In this document: piece by piece, positions 12,501-23,560 of the stretch
How the letters are laid out: every line of letters begins with the position of its first letter
Position numbering within the stretch: the first letter of the stretch is position 1
DNA from: Pseudofabraea citricarpa
Taxonomy: Eukaryota > Ascomycota > Leotiomycetes > Helotiales > Dermateaceae
Length of the DNA stretch: 64,000 nucleotides
Assembly: GCA_029641185.1 (NCBI GenBank)
Contig: JAPWGK010000013.1
Location: 1-64,000 of the forward strand
Direction: 5' to 3'
Position numbers and translations under genes: made by a program
The notes under the pieces: model-generated
Told to the model about the DNA's origin: nothing
Database searches by the model: none
The model's input: the letters and a program-made list of their open reading frames with translations, nothing else

Positions 12501-13285
12501 TGCGTCCTAGATCAGAATAGTATCTGAGGAGGAAATAGGTTATAAAGCGCTCGCGAGTGCCAGAAGAGTCATAGCTTTATGGTATTTAGCTTACCGAGGT
12601 GATCTCTAGTGATAGTAAAGGCGACGTTATCGTGTTTCTAAAGTTTTCTTTGGAGCTTAAGATCCCGCTGTTCGTCTTCTATTCTGGTCGTAGCCCCTGA
12701 AGGCTTAATGTCTTGACGTGCAGTACAGTAGTACCGTAGCATGGTAAGTAGTATGAAATAGAGCAAGTCCCCAAAGAAAAACAAAGTAAAAAGTAATAAT
12801 ACCCTTAGCATAAGGGAACCAAACAACTCACAACTATGCCTGTCCCTGTCTGCTTGTCTCCACGTCGACGATCAGAAATCGTAATCCGGCTTCCCTCGCA
12901 ATAATAACATCATTTCGGTCGGGAGTCTTGTCTCCTATCTTCATCCCCCATTCTTATCACCATCATCATCCTCGTTTTCATCATCATCAACCTGAACCCA
13001 TATCACCGCTCTCAAACGTGTCGCTTACGAGAGAAGGCCTTGCAAGTAAATAACAAAAGACGAGACGAGACGACGACGATAACGACCGAATCACACACTA
13101 TCATATCACCGAGCGCGGAAATAATCTTTCTTTGTTCGCAACGCCCAAGCAACGCAAACAAAACAAACAAATCGCAAGAAAGCAAAAGAAGCCCGCCTCT
13201 TCCAACCAGCAAGCCATACAAAAGAGGAAAACGACATAGATCTGCAAAGCTGGACGACTATCACTCGCTGTCATTCGTCCTCACG
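12501..13285. promoter_or_regulatory. Divergent intergenic region between HEM25 and the next gene
   Basis: 785 bp. The right half is pyrimidine-rich with ATC/CATCATC runs near 12960-12990, then purine-rich, as in a long fungal 5' leader. No start codon in frame precedes the ATG at 13286. No specific site was identified. Confidence 0.4.
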
Positions 13286-14601
13286 ATGCCGTCGCCCTCG
13301 TCTCCACGGACGCCCCAGGCCGGCTCTCACAGCAGAAACCCCTCCATCAATAACAATATAGACCTCTCCTTCGCCTCGCCTCTCACCTATACTTCGTCGT
13401 CGTCACCGCGGCGAGGCTCCAAGACCTCCTTACATACCGCCACACCTACCACGCCCATCCGGCACAGTCTGAACCGGTCGGATTCTAACCCACACTACGG
13501 CATCGATGTTTTCAGCAGCGGCGGGGTTGGGGGAGGTGGTGGTGGTACTGGTGTAGGGGGAATATCGTCCAATAACAACAACAATAACGGGCTAGGGAAC
13601 CTCGCGGACGAGCTGGCAGATGCGTGGTCGGAAGGCGATGAGGAAGAGGAAGAGGACGAGGAGCCGGATATGAACTTCCACGATGGCGAGGTGGTTCGTG
13701 ATTCCGGAGTCGACGTCAGCGAGGCCTCACCTGCTGCCAGGCCGCCAAATAAACAGCTCAATCTTACACCGCCGCTCCCGAGCAGAGGCCACAGGAGAGC
13801 AGCTAGTGATTACGACGGCAGTGATTATGGCGGCGATTCGGATCTCGAGAGTCCTGGTATCCCGCCGACGCTGGCGGCGCGTATCGATGCCATCGAGGGG
13901 CTCGTCAGGAGAGGTACCGAGAACAACGGCACAGATAGGGATGGGGTTGTGAAGAGGGTGATTGAGGGACTGAAAGATCTCGGGGGGCAAGGGGGAGTCG
14001 AGGGGAATGCCACACGGTAAGCATGCATGCATTTCTCATTTTCTTTGCGTCCGAATTCCTGTAGGTATGGTTTACTCATGTTTCTTCCCACAGACTCATC
14101 ACCGCACACACGGCTCTCTCAACCCATCTCGTGCACCAGACACGACTGCTCCAGAACCTCGCATACCCGCTCTTCTCGCCGCTCTCGACGCCGCCCGACG
14201 CTGAATTCATCGACGACCTGATACCCTTGCTCATCACCATCAGCGAGAGCATCCCGCGCCCGACCACAGCCGCGTTTACGTCGCTGACGGCCCTACATGC
14301 TCTAACGGCTGATCTGGTACAGACGCTTAACTACCTCTCCGATTCGCTCCACATGTCTCGGCAGACGACGACAACGGCGGCACGCCGGCTGAAGAGCGCC
14401 ATGGAACTCGTGAAGGAGATGCGCAAGGAGGAGGAGGAGCGCGAGCAGGGCGAGCTGTGGCTCCAGAGAGGTGATTGGGGCGGCCGTCTCGAGAGGAGAG
14501 AGTGTGCGGGCGTCTGTGGCGATGTGGTCGGTGGCTTTGAGGAGGTGTGTAATGGGTGGAGGGAAAGATTGCTTAGTCAAGCTGAGGGACTGGTTTCTTA
14601 G
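13286..14601 (+). CDS. Fungal protein of unknown function, disordered N-terminus and helical C-terminus
   Basis: CDS join(13286..14016,14094..14601), 412 aa; the 77-nt intron is GTAAGC..CCACAG. Not recognised. Residues 1-80 are rich in Ser, Pro and Thr with basic spots. A Gly run and an Asn run lie near 78-105. An acidic stretch with EEEEEDEE follows near 115-130, after the hydrophobic NLADELADAW. The C-terminal half (about 200-412) reads as long amphipathic helices, including a mixed-charge KEMRKEEEEREQ segment. No signal peptide or membrane segment is seen. The layout suggests a scaffold or regulatory protein with a coiled helical end, but function is unassigned. The open frame extends upstream without an ATG, so 13286 is the first usable start. 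Confidence 0.7.
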
Positions 14602-15339
14602 AGGGGAGAGGGCAGAGATGGGGTTCTGGGAAAGAGGAGAAAAACGGGGTTCTTTTTTATTTTTATTATGATGGTTGTATTTTTGTCTATGGATAAATGA
14701 AATGTCCCCCCTTAGAGAGAGAGAGAGAGGGGCGGTTCGTAGATAACCAGAGGAACCTCGTCAAGGCGAGATGATAAAACAGGACTTGGAGTTTCTGGTA
14801 CAGGATCGGTTCGGTAGGGACAGTAACAGAAGAAATGAGGAGAAAAAAACTTTGGATAGCTACCTACGTAGATATGTAGGTATACACTGACTGACTCATA
14901 CTGACTGGTCTGTGAGTATGTATGTGGCTGGGTGGCTGCGTCCCTGTGCATGGAACATTTTGTCTATTCAACTTTCATCAGCAACTTAATATTAAACTTG
15001 TAACTGTCGGTTCTCTCACGTTCAACAAATCAGACTAGTTATTCATTCACTAGCATGACTAATGTTATTGGGTTGAAAGTTGAGAGGCAGCTATATCAAT
15101 TCTATGGGATTGGTGAGGTGTTAGCCCGGATCGTCGGTGGCACGTGACATGTGCTACACCAGTAACCGAAGCTCCCTAATCATCGGACCCACATTTGGTG
15201 GCCAGCGATTAAGTCCTTTCTTGCCGCCACGTGGACAACCCGTGACAAGATTATGGAGATCTTCAGAGAATCTCAAGAGGTTTAATCTACCAATCATCTC
15301 TTATCGTCATTGGCCGTTTCCTTACCAAAAGGAATAAAT
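14602..15339. promoter_or_regulatory. Intergenic region upstream of the aldolase-like gene
   Basis: 738 bp. It holds a (GA)n tract at about 14714-14730 just past the upstream gene, a run of ACTGACTG-type repeats near 14888-14910, and two CACGTG sites at 15141-15146 and 15228-15233. These lie about 110-200 bp before the next start and could bind a bHLH factor (inference). Confidence 0.45.
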
Positions 15340-16400
15340 ATGGCACAACTCCAGACTGCGTGGGAAGTTCACCGTGTAGCCGGCGAGCCACAAGCAAGTA
15401 TCAGCGTGAGCAAGCTGCAAGCAACTGCCGTGGTAGCCACAGATGCCTGGGGACGGACGGGAAAGTCCCAGCCAGTCCTGCTCTTAGCACGCGTCTCCCT
15501 CCGCCATCCCTTTGCATCGGCGTCAGAAACAGACACCGTAACGAACAGCACAATCCACTACGGGATTTTAAGCAAAGCTATTCTGGAAGCCGTGTCGGAC
15601 TTTAACAAGATCGCTGGGCCCGCGGTCGAGGACAAGAAACCGAGGCAGTTGCGAGATCTGCTGGATCATGTCGTAGTATGGTTGACGCATTCGCATCTCG
15701 ATGCCTCAAGTGGCGGTGTCGTTTCGTCAAAGCAATTGATAGATGCTACGGTAGTTAAGGTCCTGGAGATTCAAGTTTTGCTTCCCAAAGCATCTCTGAT
15801 TGGGAATGGGGTTAGCTTGACAGGTGCAGCCGCATACGACGAAGCTTCAAACGCTGCTACGTCTTACTCTATAACCTTGAAGCTACATGACCTCAGAATC
15901 CCGACGCTTGTTGGAGTCAACAGCAACGAGCGGTTAGCCAAGCAAATTGTTGTAGCCAATATCGAGATAGAGCGTTGGCCACGACTCGAGTCTGAGTGTT
16001 ATGTAATTCTGGAGGAGATAGTCATCAAGGAAAGCATATCCCACCCAATCTTCTTATTCCGATACTAACAAATCTGCAGACGATCGAAGAGTCTTCTTTT
16101 CAGACGCTTGAGGCCCTGGCAATGCATATTGGTCGAAGGGTTATAAAGTATTTCCTTCACCCAAGACGTGCGGCCATCAGTCATTCCCAGAATATCAAGA
16201 TCCGCCTCGAGAAACCAAGCGCGGTTACCTGGGCAGACGCACCGGCTATTGAAATGCTCCTCTCTTCCGACTTGGATTCGGAGCTTGCTTCAAAGCTGGG
16301 AAAGGAGTGGGAAGATGGCGGTAGTAAAGCAGTTCCGTTCCCTCTGCAAGGGAGGCTAGATCATTGGATCAAAGAGAATTATCCAAACAACGGCACTTAG
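15340..16400 (+). CDS. Stand-alone tandem dihydroneopterin aldolase (FolB)-like protein
   Basis: CDS join(15340..16002,16080..16400), 327 aa. The 77-nt intron has GTAATT and a perfect ACTAAC branch site. Two FolB-like halves are visible. The first (about 25-165) has TIHYGILSKA, resembling the active-site Tyr segment. The second (about 175-310) has GVNSNERLAKQ, TLEALA and RLEKPSAV, resembling the Glu, helix and Lys segments. Dihydroneopterin aldolase makes 6-hydroxymethyl-dihydropterin for folate. In most fungi it is the front part of trifunctional FOL1, but this protein stops after the aldolase part with no pyrophosphokinase or synthase domain. It is convergent with RIB3 (171 bp apart). It could be a paralogue of altered function, as each half keeps only part of the catalytic set. 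Confidence 0.75.
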
Positions 16401-16571
16401 AATCATCAATAGCATGTTCAACTTGCCAAATAGACAATAATTCTCGAGATATCATTCTAAATGAGTTAATTGCACAACAAACAACCTGTTTTGTAAACTA
16501 TCAACGGAAAATTCTTGCCTGAGTCCAAAATACAGGATTGTAGGTACCGCGAGATGTGAGATATAAAGTAC

Positions 16572-17364
16572 TCAAGATGTTCCATTTGTATGCTTTAGAG
16601 GCCCCTCCTTCGCCTCCACATACTTTACTAAGTCTTCAATTGTACAAACTTTCAGACCCCACTTCTTGCCAAAGGCCAAACACCCATCTCGGCGCATCAT
16701 ACCAGGTGCCCTCCTCAGTGCCTGGCCCGCAACCTCCTCGCCGTCCTCGACCATTTCACAGATCGCAGCGACCAATGGCTTACCTGCCAACCGACAGAAC
16801 TCCACGCCAGCTTCCGTATGCCCTCCCCTCTCTCTTACGCCGCCGTCTCTCGCTTTCAGAGGAAGAACATGACCCGGCCTTCGGAAACTATCCTTTGTAG
16901 AGCTTGCATTGGCTAGAGTCCGGCATGTTAGCGCTCTATCATGCGCACTTATCCCCGTCGTTGTCAGGTCGGAGTTCACATCAATCGTTATTGAATATGC
17001 GGTTTCCTTGGGATCCTCATTGTCCGTTACCATCTGGGGCAATTGGAATTTGTCTAGGATGGCAGGGGTTGTTGGCGTGCAAACGTAACCCGAGGAGTAG
17101 CGGATCATAAAGGCCATCTGTTCTGTCGTCACGTCCGAAGCTGCAATAATCAAGTCGCCCTCGTTCTCGCGTGACAGATCATCCAGGACTATCAAAAATT
17201 CGCCATTTCCTACAAGCGCATCAGTCAATTGAGGGGCACTTGGCTGGAGAATATTCGATAGCCATGCCGGCTGACAAAGGTAGAGTCTTACGGAATGCTT
17301 CTATGCTATCCTCTATCGAGTCAAACTTATTCGCAACCTCCTTGGGTGTTTCTGAAGCTGGCAT
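16572..17364 (-). CDS. RIB3: 3,4-dihydroxy-2-butanone 4-phosphate synthase (riboflavin)
   Basis: CDS complement join(16572..17209,17292..17364), 236 aa; 82-nt intron GTAAGA..TTGTAG. It converts ribulose 5-phosphate to the four-carbon unit of the riboflavin xylene ring, releasing formate. Splicing restores the diagnostic start EAFRNGEFLIVLDDLSREN. RENEGDLI, with the metal and substrate acidic residues, is intact, and GHTEAGVEFCRLAG near residue 155 is the second signature. Length fits monofunctional fungal RIB3; no GTP cyclohydrolase II part is fused. It ends 171 bp from the convergent FolB-like gene. Confidence 0.93.
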
Positions 17365-18099
17365 TCCGACGATGGGTTTTGGAAGAGACTGCCTCGCGAT
17401 GTAGTTAAAGAAGACTGGATAACCGGAAGCGGAGACGTCAAATGAGTTTTACTTGGTTATGACTAATAACAAGACCCGAGCATGGTTGTTGTTCTATGGC
17501 AGAGTTTAAATAGAGAGTTAAAGGAAAATAAGGCATGTCACATGGAGGTCAGGAACTTTCAGGCGCGAGTAGAGGAAATAAAGAAAACAATCAATAGATC
17601 CTAATGTATGCGCCGCTTTGGCAGTGACTCAATAGGTTATGCGAATTGATCGACTGGGTGATTGAAGAGAGAAAGCTCCTGTAACGGATGAAAGTGTGCT
17701 TGAAGTAAATATAGGACGTGGTCCTAGCGAAGACTCTTCTTCGAACTATTCACTCAATCAATAATATCACACACCTGTCAGGCCATCCTCACACTTCCAT
17801 ACCGCTCGCTTGAAGCCCACGCGCTGCAATAGGGAAGGACAACGCGCTAGAGCCACTGCCTGTATTTAAGGGCGTGCTGGTCTGCTAAAATTCTTATTAT
17901 ATGTTGGTTATTATATATTAATATAAAGTCCTCTCCCGATACAGAGTAAATTTACCTGCAACGAGGTAGCTGGGTTAAGCTGGCTCATGATATAAATCAA
18001 TTAGTCGCTTTTGTTTCACCTATCAAGAGTTATATCAACCACTTTGATCTAATATAAGTTGCTAGAAACATTCATCCAAATTCTTTCTATCTCTAATTT
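17365..18099. other. Intergenic region between RIB3 and MET2
   Basis: 735 bp holding the RIB3 promoter and the 3' end of MET2. A TA-rich patch lies at about 17886-17935. No gene or RNA was recognised. Confidence 0.5.
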
Positions 18100-19741
18100 C
18101 TACCAAGCTGTAATATCCTCAATTTCAGCTTCTCCGAAAGTGCTGTTCTTGATCACAGCGCCGACACCGTCATCAGCACCAACATCTTCTCGACCAGGCG
18201 CCTCCATGATATCTGGTAATACCTCCCTTAGAAACTCAAGAATGTGATTATTGACTTGCTCAAACTGTAGCAAGAATGCATCGTGACCCTCCGGCGAATC
18301 AATCTTCTTCAATCTCGAGTTGGTTATACCTGCCGCAATCTCTTTCTGCTCATCGAATGTAAAGAGCCCATCGCTTTCAATTCCAATCACAAGAGTTGGT
18401 TGTTGGATTTGTGCGAGTGCCTCCTGAATTGGTGCTGATGATTCAGCTGGCACACGATATCGTGAAACATCATGCGTGTCGAGCTTTCTTGTAATTGCAA
18501 TATAACAATTTCCATCAAATCGCTTGACGAACTTATCGCCCTGGTATCGAAGATATGACTGGGCAGAAAAGTAAGTAGAAGCTTTCTTTCTCTCGCTCAA
18601 TAGACTCGTTGAAACTGGCGAAGTTGATGCTTTCGCCCCGTGGAATTGCGGGTCAACACGGTCTGATGGATTGACACCATTAGCGGAAGTATTATTGGAA
18701 GCGGGTATCGGCATAGGAGTTGAACTGGTAGAACGTGAGATTGGAGAACGTGTCGTCTTATGGCCATCGTTGTGGATAGTCCAATGGACTTCAGAAGGTG
18801 TAGTAGGGCGCTGATCTTCGCGAATATTCTGCCTCTTGGAAGCATCTGGCGTGTTTCTACCAAAGCGAGATTCAAATGAGTTTCGGCTTCGATATGTCAA
18901 TAAAGCGGACATGCGTGCTGCACCTAGTCCAGCGGTTGGGGGATCTGAAAATGGATAGTATCCGTCATCGTATTTGGGATCGGCGTAAATGCTTTGTCTT
19001 TGCGCCTCTCCCCAGCTTATACACCAAGCGCTATGTCGACTTGATGTTGCGATTGGCACAATACATCGAACGTAGTTTTTGCCAAAATATGCCCACTCCA
19101 AAACCAACATGCCTCCCATTGAACCTCCAATAACGGCAGCAACTTGTCGAACACCCAAGTCGTCCAACAGAAGCTTATGAAGACTATGTTTTTTTAGCAA
19201 ACTAAAAACTACAAAAGCTTGGGGCGACCTACTTGACATCGTCTCTAACAGTTGTGAGAGGAAATTCCGGCCCATAGCGCTCATTCTTCGGATCTCCGTC
19301 CTTGTAGGTAACTGGGCTTGCGCTTCCGTATGGACTTCCCAAGCTATTCATGCAGATAACAAAGAATCTCGAGGTATCAAACGCTCGTCCTGGGCCTCCA
19401 AGCAAAGGACCCCACCAGTCACCAACGTCGGCACTTCCAGTCAATGCATGACATATAACCATAGCATTATCCCGGTTCGCTGACAGCTTCCCTCTTGTGC
19501 TATACGCCAATGGTACATTGTGTAACGTAACACCGGACTCGAGAGTGAAGGATGGGATTATCGCAATAGTCTGATCAGGAATAAGGCCTGCGAATGGGTT
19601 TTCGGGCTGCTGTTGCGATCTTTCTTGGACGTATTCAGTTACTGTACTTTTTTTGGAGGGGTAAATATGCAGCAATTACTGACCGTACTTTCCCACATTT
19701 CCCTGTATATTCAAATCATAAGGCTTATTTTGTGATTCCAT
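18100..19741 (-). CDS. MET2: Homoserine O-acetyltransferase
   Basis: CDS complement join(18100..19183,19233..19641,19684..19741), 516 aa; introns of 49 and 42 nt. It acetylates L-homoserine with acetyl-CoA, the first committed step to methionine by direct sulphhydrylation in fungi. It is an alpha/beta hydrolase: GGSMGG holds nucleophile S177, and SPEGHDAFLL near the C-terminus holds the catalytic His. CHALTGSADV and WCISWGEAQRQSI are family signatures. A Ser/Thr-rich insertion with TTRSPISRSTSSTPMP interrupts the lid region, as usual in filamentous fungi. The first exon starts MESQNKPYDLNIQGN; the large open frame has no ATG of its own, so that intron is needed, though at 42 nt it is very short. 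Confidence 0.9.
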
Positions 19742-20170
19742 GTTATACTACCCTTCTCCGATAAGGAAGAGTTGGCGTTTTGTATAACTGGTACGATCTC
19801 AATTGGTAGGAAGTAAAAGTGTTGTTTGACTCATGGTGGATTATTGGGATTTCGAGGGCTCACGTCATCCATGCAGGTGAGATTGTTTAACGCTAATAAT
19901 TATGGCCTGATGCCTAAGGCGCAAATGTATAACTTTGTGCTCCACTAGCAGCACGTAGGGAGAGCCCTGGCCGGGTGTACCGTACAGTAACGCACACCTC
20001 TTGTATTTCAACACTCTCCTCTCTTCAGCCATCAGCCACCCAGACAATCAATTCAAACAATAAATTCAGGCCTTCCTCTAGCAGCCTCTAATTTTTACAG
20101 CTTTTAGTGAGTTAAGTCCCTCACCTACAATCACTTACTAACAGTAGAAGCAAGTATTACAGTAGTCGCC
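19742..20170. other. Intergenic region between MET2 and the ADE8 relic
   Basis: 429 bp, the MET2 promoter side. No clear motif was found. Confidence 0.4.
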
Positions 20171-20650
20171 ATGACGAGCCTCTCTCCTACCACGAATATC
20201 ACCGCCTTGGTCTCTAGAAACGGCTCGAATCTTTAATCTTATCACAGGGAAATATACGCTCGGGGGGATTTAATACTGAGATAAAGCAGAAGGCGCGCGA
20301 GGCCTACGAGTCTGCCCTCGTGGAGAAGATCCTGCAGAATAAGGTTGATATAGTTGTTTGCGCTGGATGGATGTATATTCTCGCACCTTCTTTTCTAGAC
20401 CTATTAACTACTCGTGGAATGCTTGTTATTAACCTTCACTCGGCATTACCCGGGTAATATGATAGAGCTAGCGCGATCTAGAGAGTATTTGATAACTTCC
20501 AGAGAGGGACTTTAGAGAATGGTCGGACTAGAGTCATGATATATTACGTGATTACGAGAAACGTTAGAGGAGCTTGAAAGCCGTATTCACGAGATTAAGC
20601 ATACCATTATTGTCAGAGGGACAGAAAAAGCTGTATCCAAACTAAGAAAG
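20171..20650 (+). pseudogene. ADE8: Broken GAR transformylase (purine synthesis) gene
   Basis: Three blocks resemble phosphoribosylglycinamide formyltransferase, which uses 10-formyl-THF. The start is MTSLSPTTNITALVSRNG followed by SNL and a stop at 20234-20236. The middle (20257-20530) has KVDIVVCAGWMYILAP and GMLVINLHSALPG with stops where Gln and Glu are expected. The tail (from about 20555) has TLEELESRIHEIKHTI in a shifted frame. A segment of several dozen residues between the first two blocks is missing. The active-site Asn-His core INLH survives, but the gene cannot make the enzyme. Some changes are C-to-T like RIP, others are not. An intact copy is presumably elsewhere. Confidence 0.85.
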
Positions 20651-21596
20651 AATAAAATATCTTAGCAAGCGAATACCTGAGTGCCGCAAACATGGTAGAA
20701 CTGTAGAAGAGAATCTGGAAGCGGATAACCCAAAACTTTGCCCGCGTGCTAATAATTAGGGCTCAGGACTTCGTAACGTCACCTCTGCAAGGACTGTATC
20801 TATAACAAACATTCCGATAAAACAGAAGAGAGTCTTTACAGTAGGGTGATATAAATGTTGCTTAGCTGAGTCTTTTACCAATTAGGTAAGGCTTGTCTCT
20901 TCAGCTCTTCAGTCGACTTTTATCCTTATAAGAAGCACCTAATTACTGGATAATCTGAGCACATAGATGTCTATAAAATGGGAAAATCATAGAAGACAGC
21001 CCTGGAAGCTCCCATGCACGCGAGCCTTTGTTATGATGATAATGATGATAGCCACGCGAAGAACGCAACACGCACCACAACGTTCCTCTGCTCTCCCTGA
21101 CGGCGATCTTCGGTACAAAATCAACTAGATACTACTACTCTAGTCACGAGTCATGGCTTTTTCAAATTCTTCGATCCTGTAACATGTCTTGCTACCAAGC
21201 ATCTACATTCCTAAAGCTACCAACGACAAGCTTCTAACAAGATTGCGGCATGTTCGCGATGCCTACTGCCGACCATGACGATGATGATTGGCTTGAAGGT
21301 TGAGCAAGGCTTCTATGGAAGGAGATTGAAGTGCTACGAGTCGGGTCTGGACGAGAAAGAGAGGCGTGAGAATCCTCATCTCGACGCGATTCACCGGTCT
21401 CTACCACGCGTGCTTTTTGCCTACAAGAAGTCGCACTCTCCTGCAGAAACCTCTCTCTCCTTATTCTCCTCACTCACTTATCGCTTTTATCCTCTTCGTC
21501 TCTTTCATCTCCTTCGTCCCTCGCTTCGCTATTCTCGTCTTTCTAAGACTATCACACTCTTTTTAGTTTTGTCGCTTTCGACCAAGCCTAGTCAAG
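20651..21596. promoter_or_regulatory. Upstream region and pyrimidine-rich leader of the GPI wall-protein gene
   Basis: 946 bp. From about 21440 to 21590 the plus strand is strongly C/T-rich, as in leaders of highly expressed fungal genes. No other gene was recognised. Confidence 0.5.
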
Positions 21597-22187
21597 ATGA
21601 AGTACTCTCTCGCCACGTTAGCTTTCGCTGCCGGAGCCGTTGCCCAGTATACTAACGGCACCGAGACTAATGGAACTATTCATTACACTACCGAAGTCGT
21701 CACGGCCCTTACCACCTTCTGTCCATCGGCAACCCAGCTTACCTACAATGGAGTTACCTATACCGTCACCGAAGCTACCACGCTAACGGTTACTGACTGC
21801 CCTTGTACCCTTACACACGTGCGTCGTGTCCCTCGCTAACCTACAAAGTATACATAACTAACCGTTCTCTAGACCAGCAGGCCGGTGCCCGCCCCATCCA
21901 CTGTTCTTTACACGTCGTGTCCACCCACTGGTACAGGAGCTCCTGCACCCCCGGCTAAGACGATTGTGTCAGCAACCAGCTGTCCAGGTGCTCCTGATTG
22001 TCCCGCTCTCTCTAATCCTTTGACCGTCGTCTACTCAACCCCCACCAAGACTCAGACTCAGACTCTGCCTATCGGAACCGGGTCTATCACAGCACCACCC
22101 TTAACAAGCTTCACTGGTGCTGCCAATTCTCAGCGCGCTGTCGGCGTTCTGGCCGCTGTCGGAGTTATTGCCGCATTGGCCTTGTGA
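21597..22187 (+). CDS. Small secreted GPI-anchored cell-wall protein (CCG-6-like)
   Basis: CDS join(21597..21818,21873..22187), 178 aa; 54-nt intron with an ACTAACC branch site. Signal peptide [17 protein letters not shown], then a Thr-rich domain with [19 protein letters not shown] and [10 protein letters not shown], giving paired cysteines. A Pro/Thr-rich linker with two further CP motifs follows. The C-terminus is a hydrophobic tail preceded by small residues (TGAANS), as for GPI attachment. It resembles Neurospora clock-controlled protein 6 and related wall proteins by pattern; this assignment is from memory of the pattern. Two N-glycosylation sites (NGT) lie near residues 20-26. Confidence 0.78.
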
Positions 22188-22900
22188 GTGATGGTAGGTT
22201 GATTTAGGTCATGGACGTGCCCCTTGATGAATGGCATTATAGATTCAGCTTTGAGTGCTTGCGCCTTCTTTTTCGCTTGGGATTTCATTTTGTCTTTTTT
22301 GCCTCCTTGTTTGGTAGGTGGTTGGGGCCACCTCGTTTCTTTTCATCTTTGCTCGTAGGGTTGTTAGGAGGTCGCGTTGATAAGAGTGAGAGGCCATGAT
22401 GGATGAGGGGTATCGTTCTGATTCCTTGTATGTACTGCTAGGGCTCTTTGATGTTTTCTCTGTTTGGGGGTAGGTGGCTCGACGGGAGTTACAAGAATTG
22501 AAGAGGTCAAAACGAGTTCAAGTCAAACAATCCCTTTGGCTCGTTAGTGACTTTGTCCTCCATATTTTCCTTCCACGCACTCATGAAGGGTTCAATTGAT
22601 ATTTAAGTAGGAGTCTTGGGCGAAGTTCAGTTACCAGTGTCGATCACAGTCCGGTAGTGGCCCAGGCGCAGGCCGGCTTTTTGGGATTCGGGATTTGGCA
22701 TTTGGCATGACAAGAGCGGAGTGCAGAGTTACTACTAGTGGAGACTGAACTGTACGAAAGTACGAAAGTACAACTAAGCGAACCGACTATTACTACATGC
22801 GAGCCATAGCGACGCAGTAGAGAAGCATCGACACGTGATAAGGAACTCGCTTGACAGCAGAAGAAGAGAAGACCGGAGAAAACCCGGGCCGGAGAAACTA
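22188..22900. other. 3' region of the wall-protein gene and spacer
   Basis: Likely 3' UTR of the wall-protein gene followed by unassigned spacer with a CACGTG near 22833. No gene was recognised. Confidence 0.45.
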
Positions 22901-23560
22901 GCGCACCGGGCTCGTCTCTACAAGAAGCTTCAAACTTTTTTCTCTCGCTCAACTCCCTCTCCTCTACATCTTCCTTTCCCACCATCCTTACCATCCGTCT
23001 CACAACCATTCCCAGAGCATTCGCAGCACTTGCAATTTCGTCTACTCCCATCACGGAGTGAAGAACGCACCGCTCGTGGCACGCGGAGAGTGCCACACCA
23101 AATCCCTATCAGGTATGTTTTGCGCGTGCAACTTTCTTTTCCGCTCCTAGTGATGACAATTTTTATAAATACTTCTTTTCCCAACTGCAGTCGACCATGC
23201 AGAAAGAGATTCATAATTCCGAGGCATTCATACGTGGATGACTTGCTACTTGCCAGTACCTTTGTCTGAAGAACATTCACCCTCTCTTGGTTTTTTGTTA
23301 CTTTCTCTCGAAGCATCGTGCTAACCATCAAAAGTCTACAGGTCACATCCGCGTGTCTATACACAGTCCTATACTATCCCACATCGCCTTCACTTAATCC
23401 TGCAGTCTATTACCGATTATCCTCTCTACCTACAATCTCTACCTACAAATGGTTAGTTTCCACATTTTACTTCTCACCCCAACCATGTTTATGATGAAAC
23501 CAACCACACAATTCGCAGTTTTCACTCGAGTCCCGCTTGAACCTATTTGAGGGACAGATG
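22900..23560 (+). promoter_or_regulatory. Orphan pyrimidine-rich promoter/leader with intron-like segments
   Basis: A C/T-rich tract at about 22935-23010 resembles strong fungal promoters. It is followed by a plausible intron (CAG|GTATGT at about 23110 to CTGCAG at about 23190) and a second one (ATG|GTTAGT at about 23455 to CGCAG at about 23518). No coding body follows; beyond 23.6 kb is AT-richer spacer and a Copia relic. It may be the 5' end of a gene lost by rearrangement. Confidence 0.35.

Noticed and set aside
16021..16079. Alternative intron GTCATC..CTGCAG in the FolB-like gene
   Set aside because: Frame is kept, but GTAATT at 16003 is a better 5' site and gives a more family-like junction.
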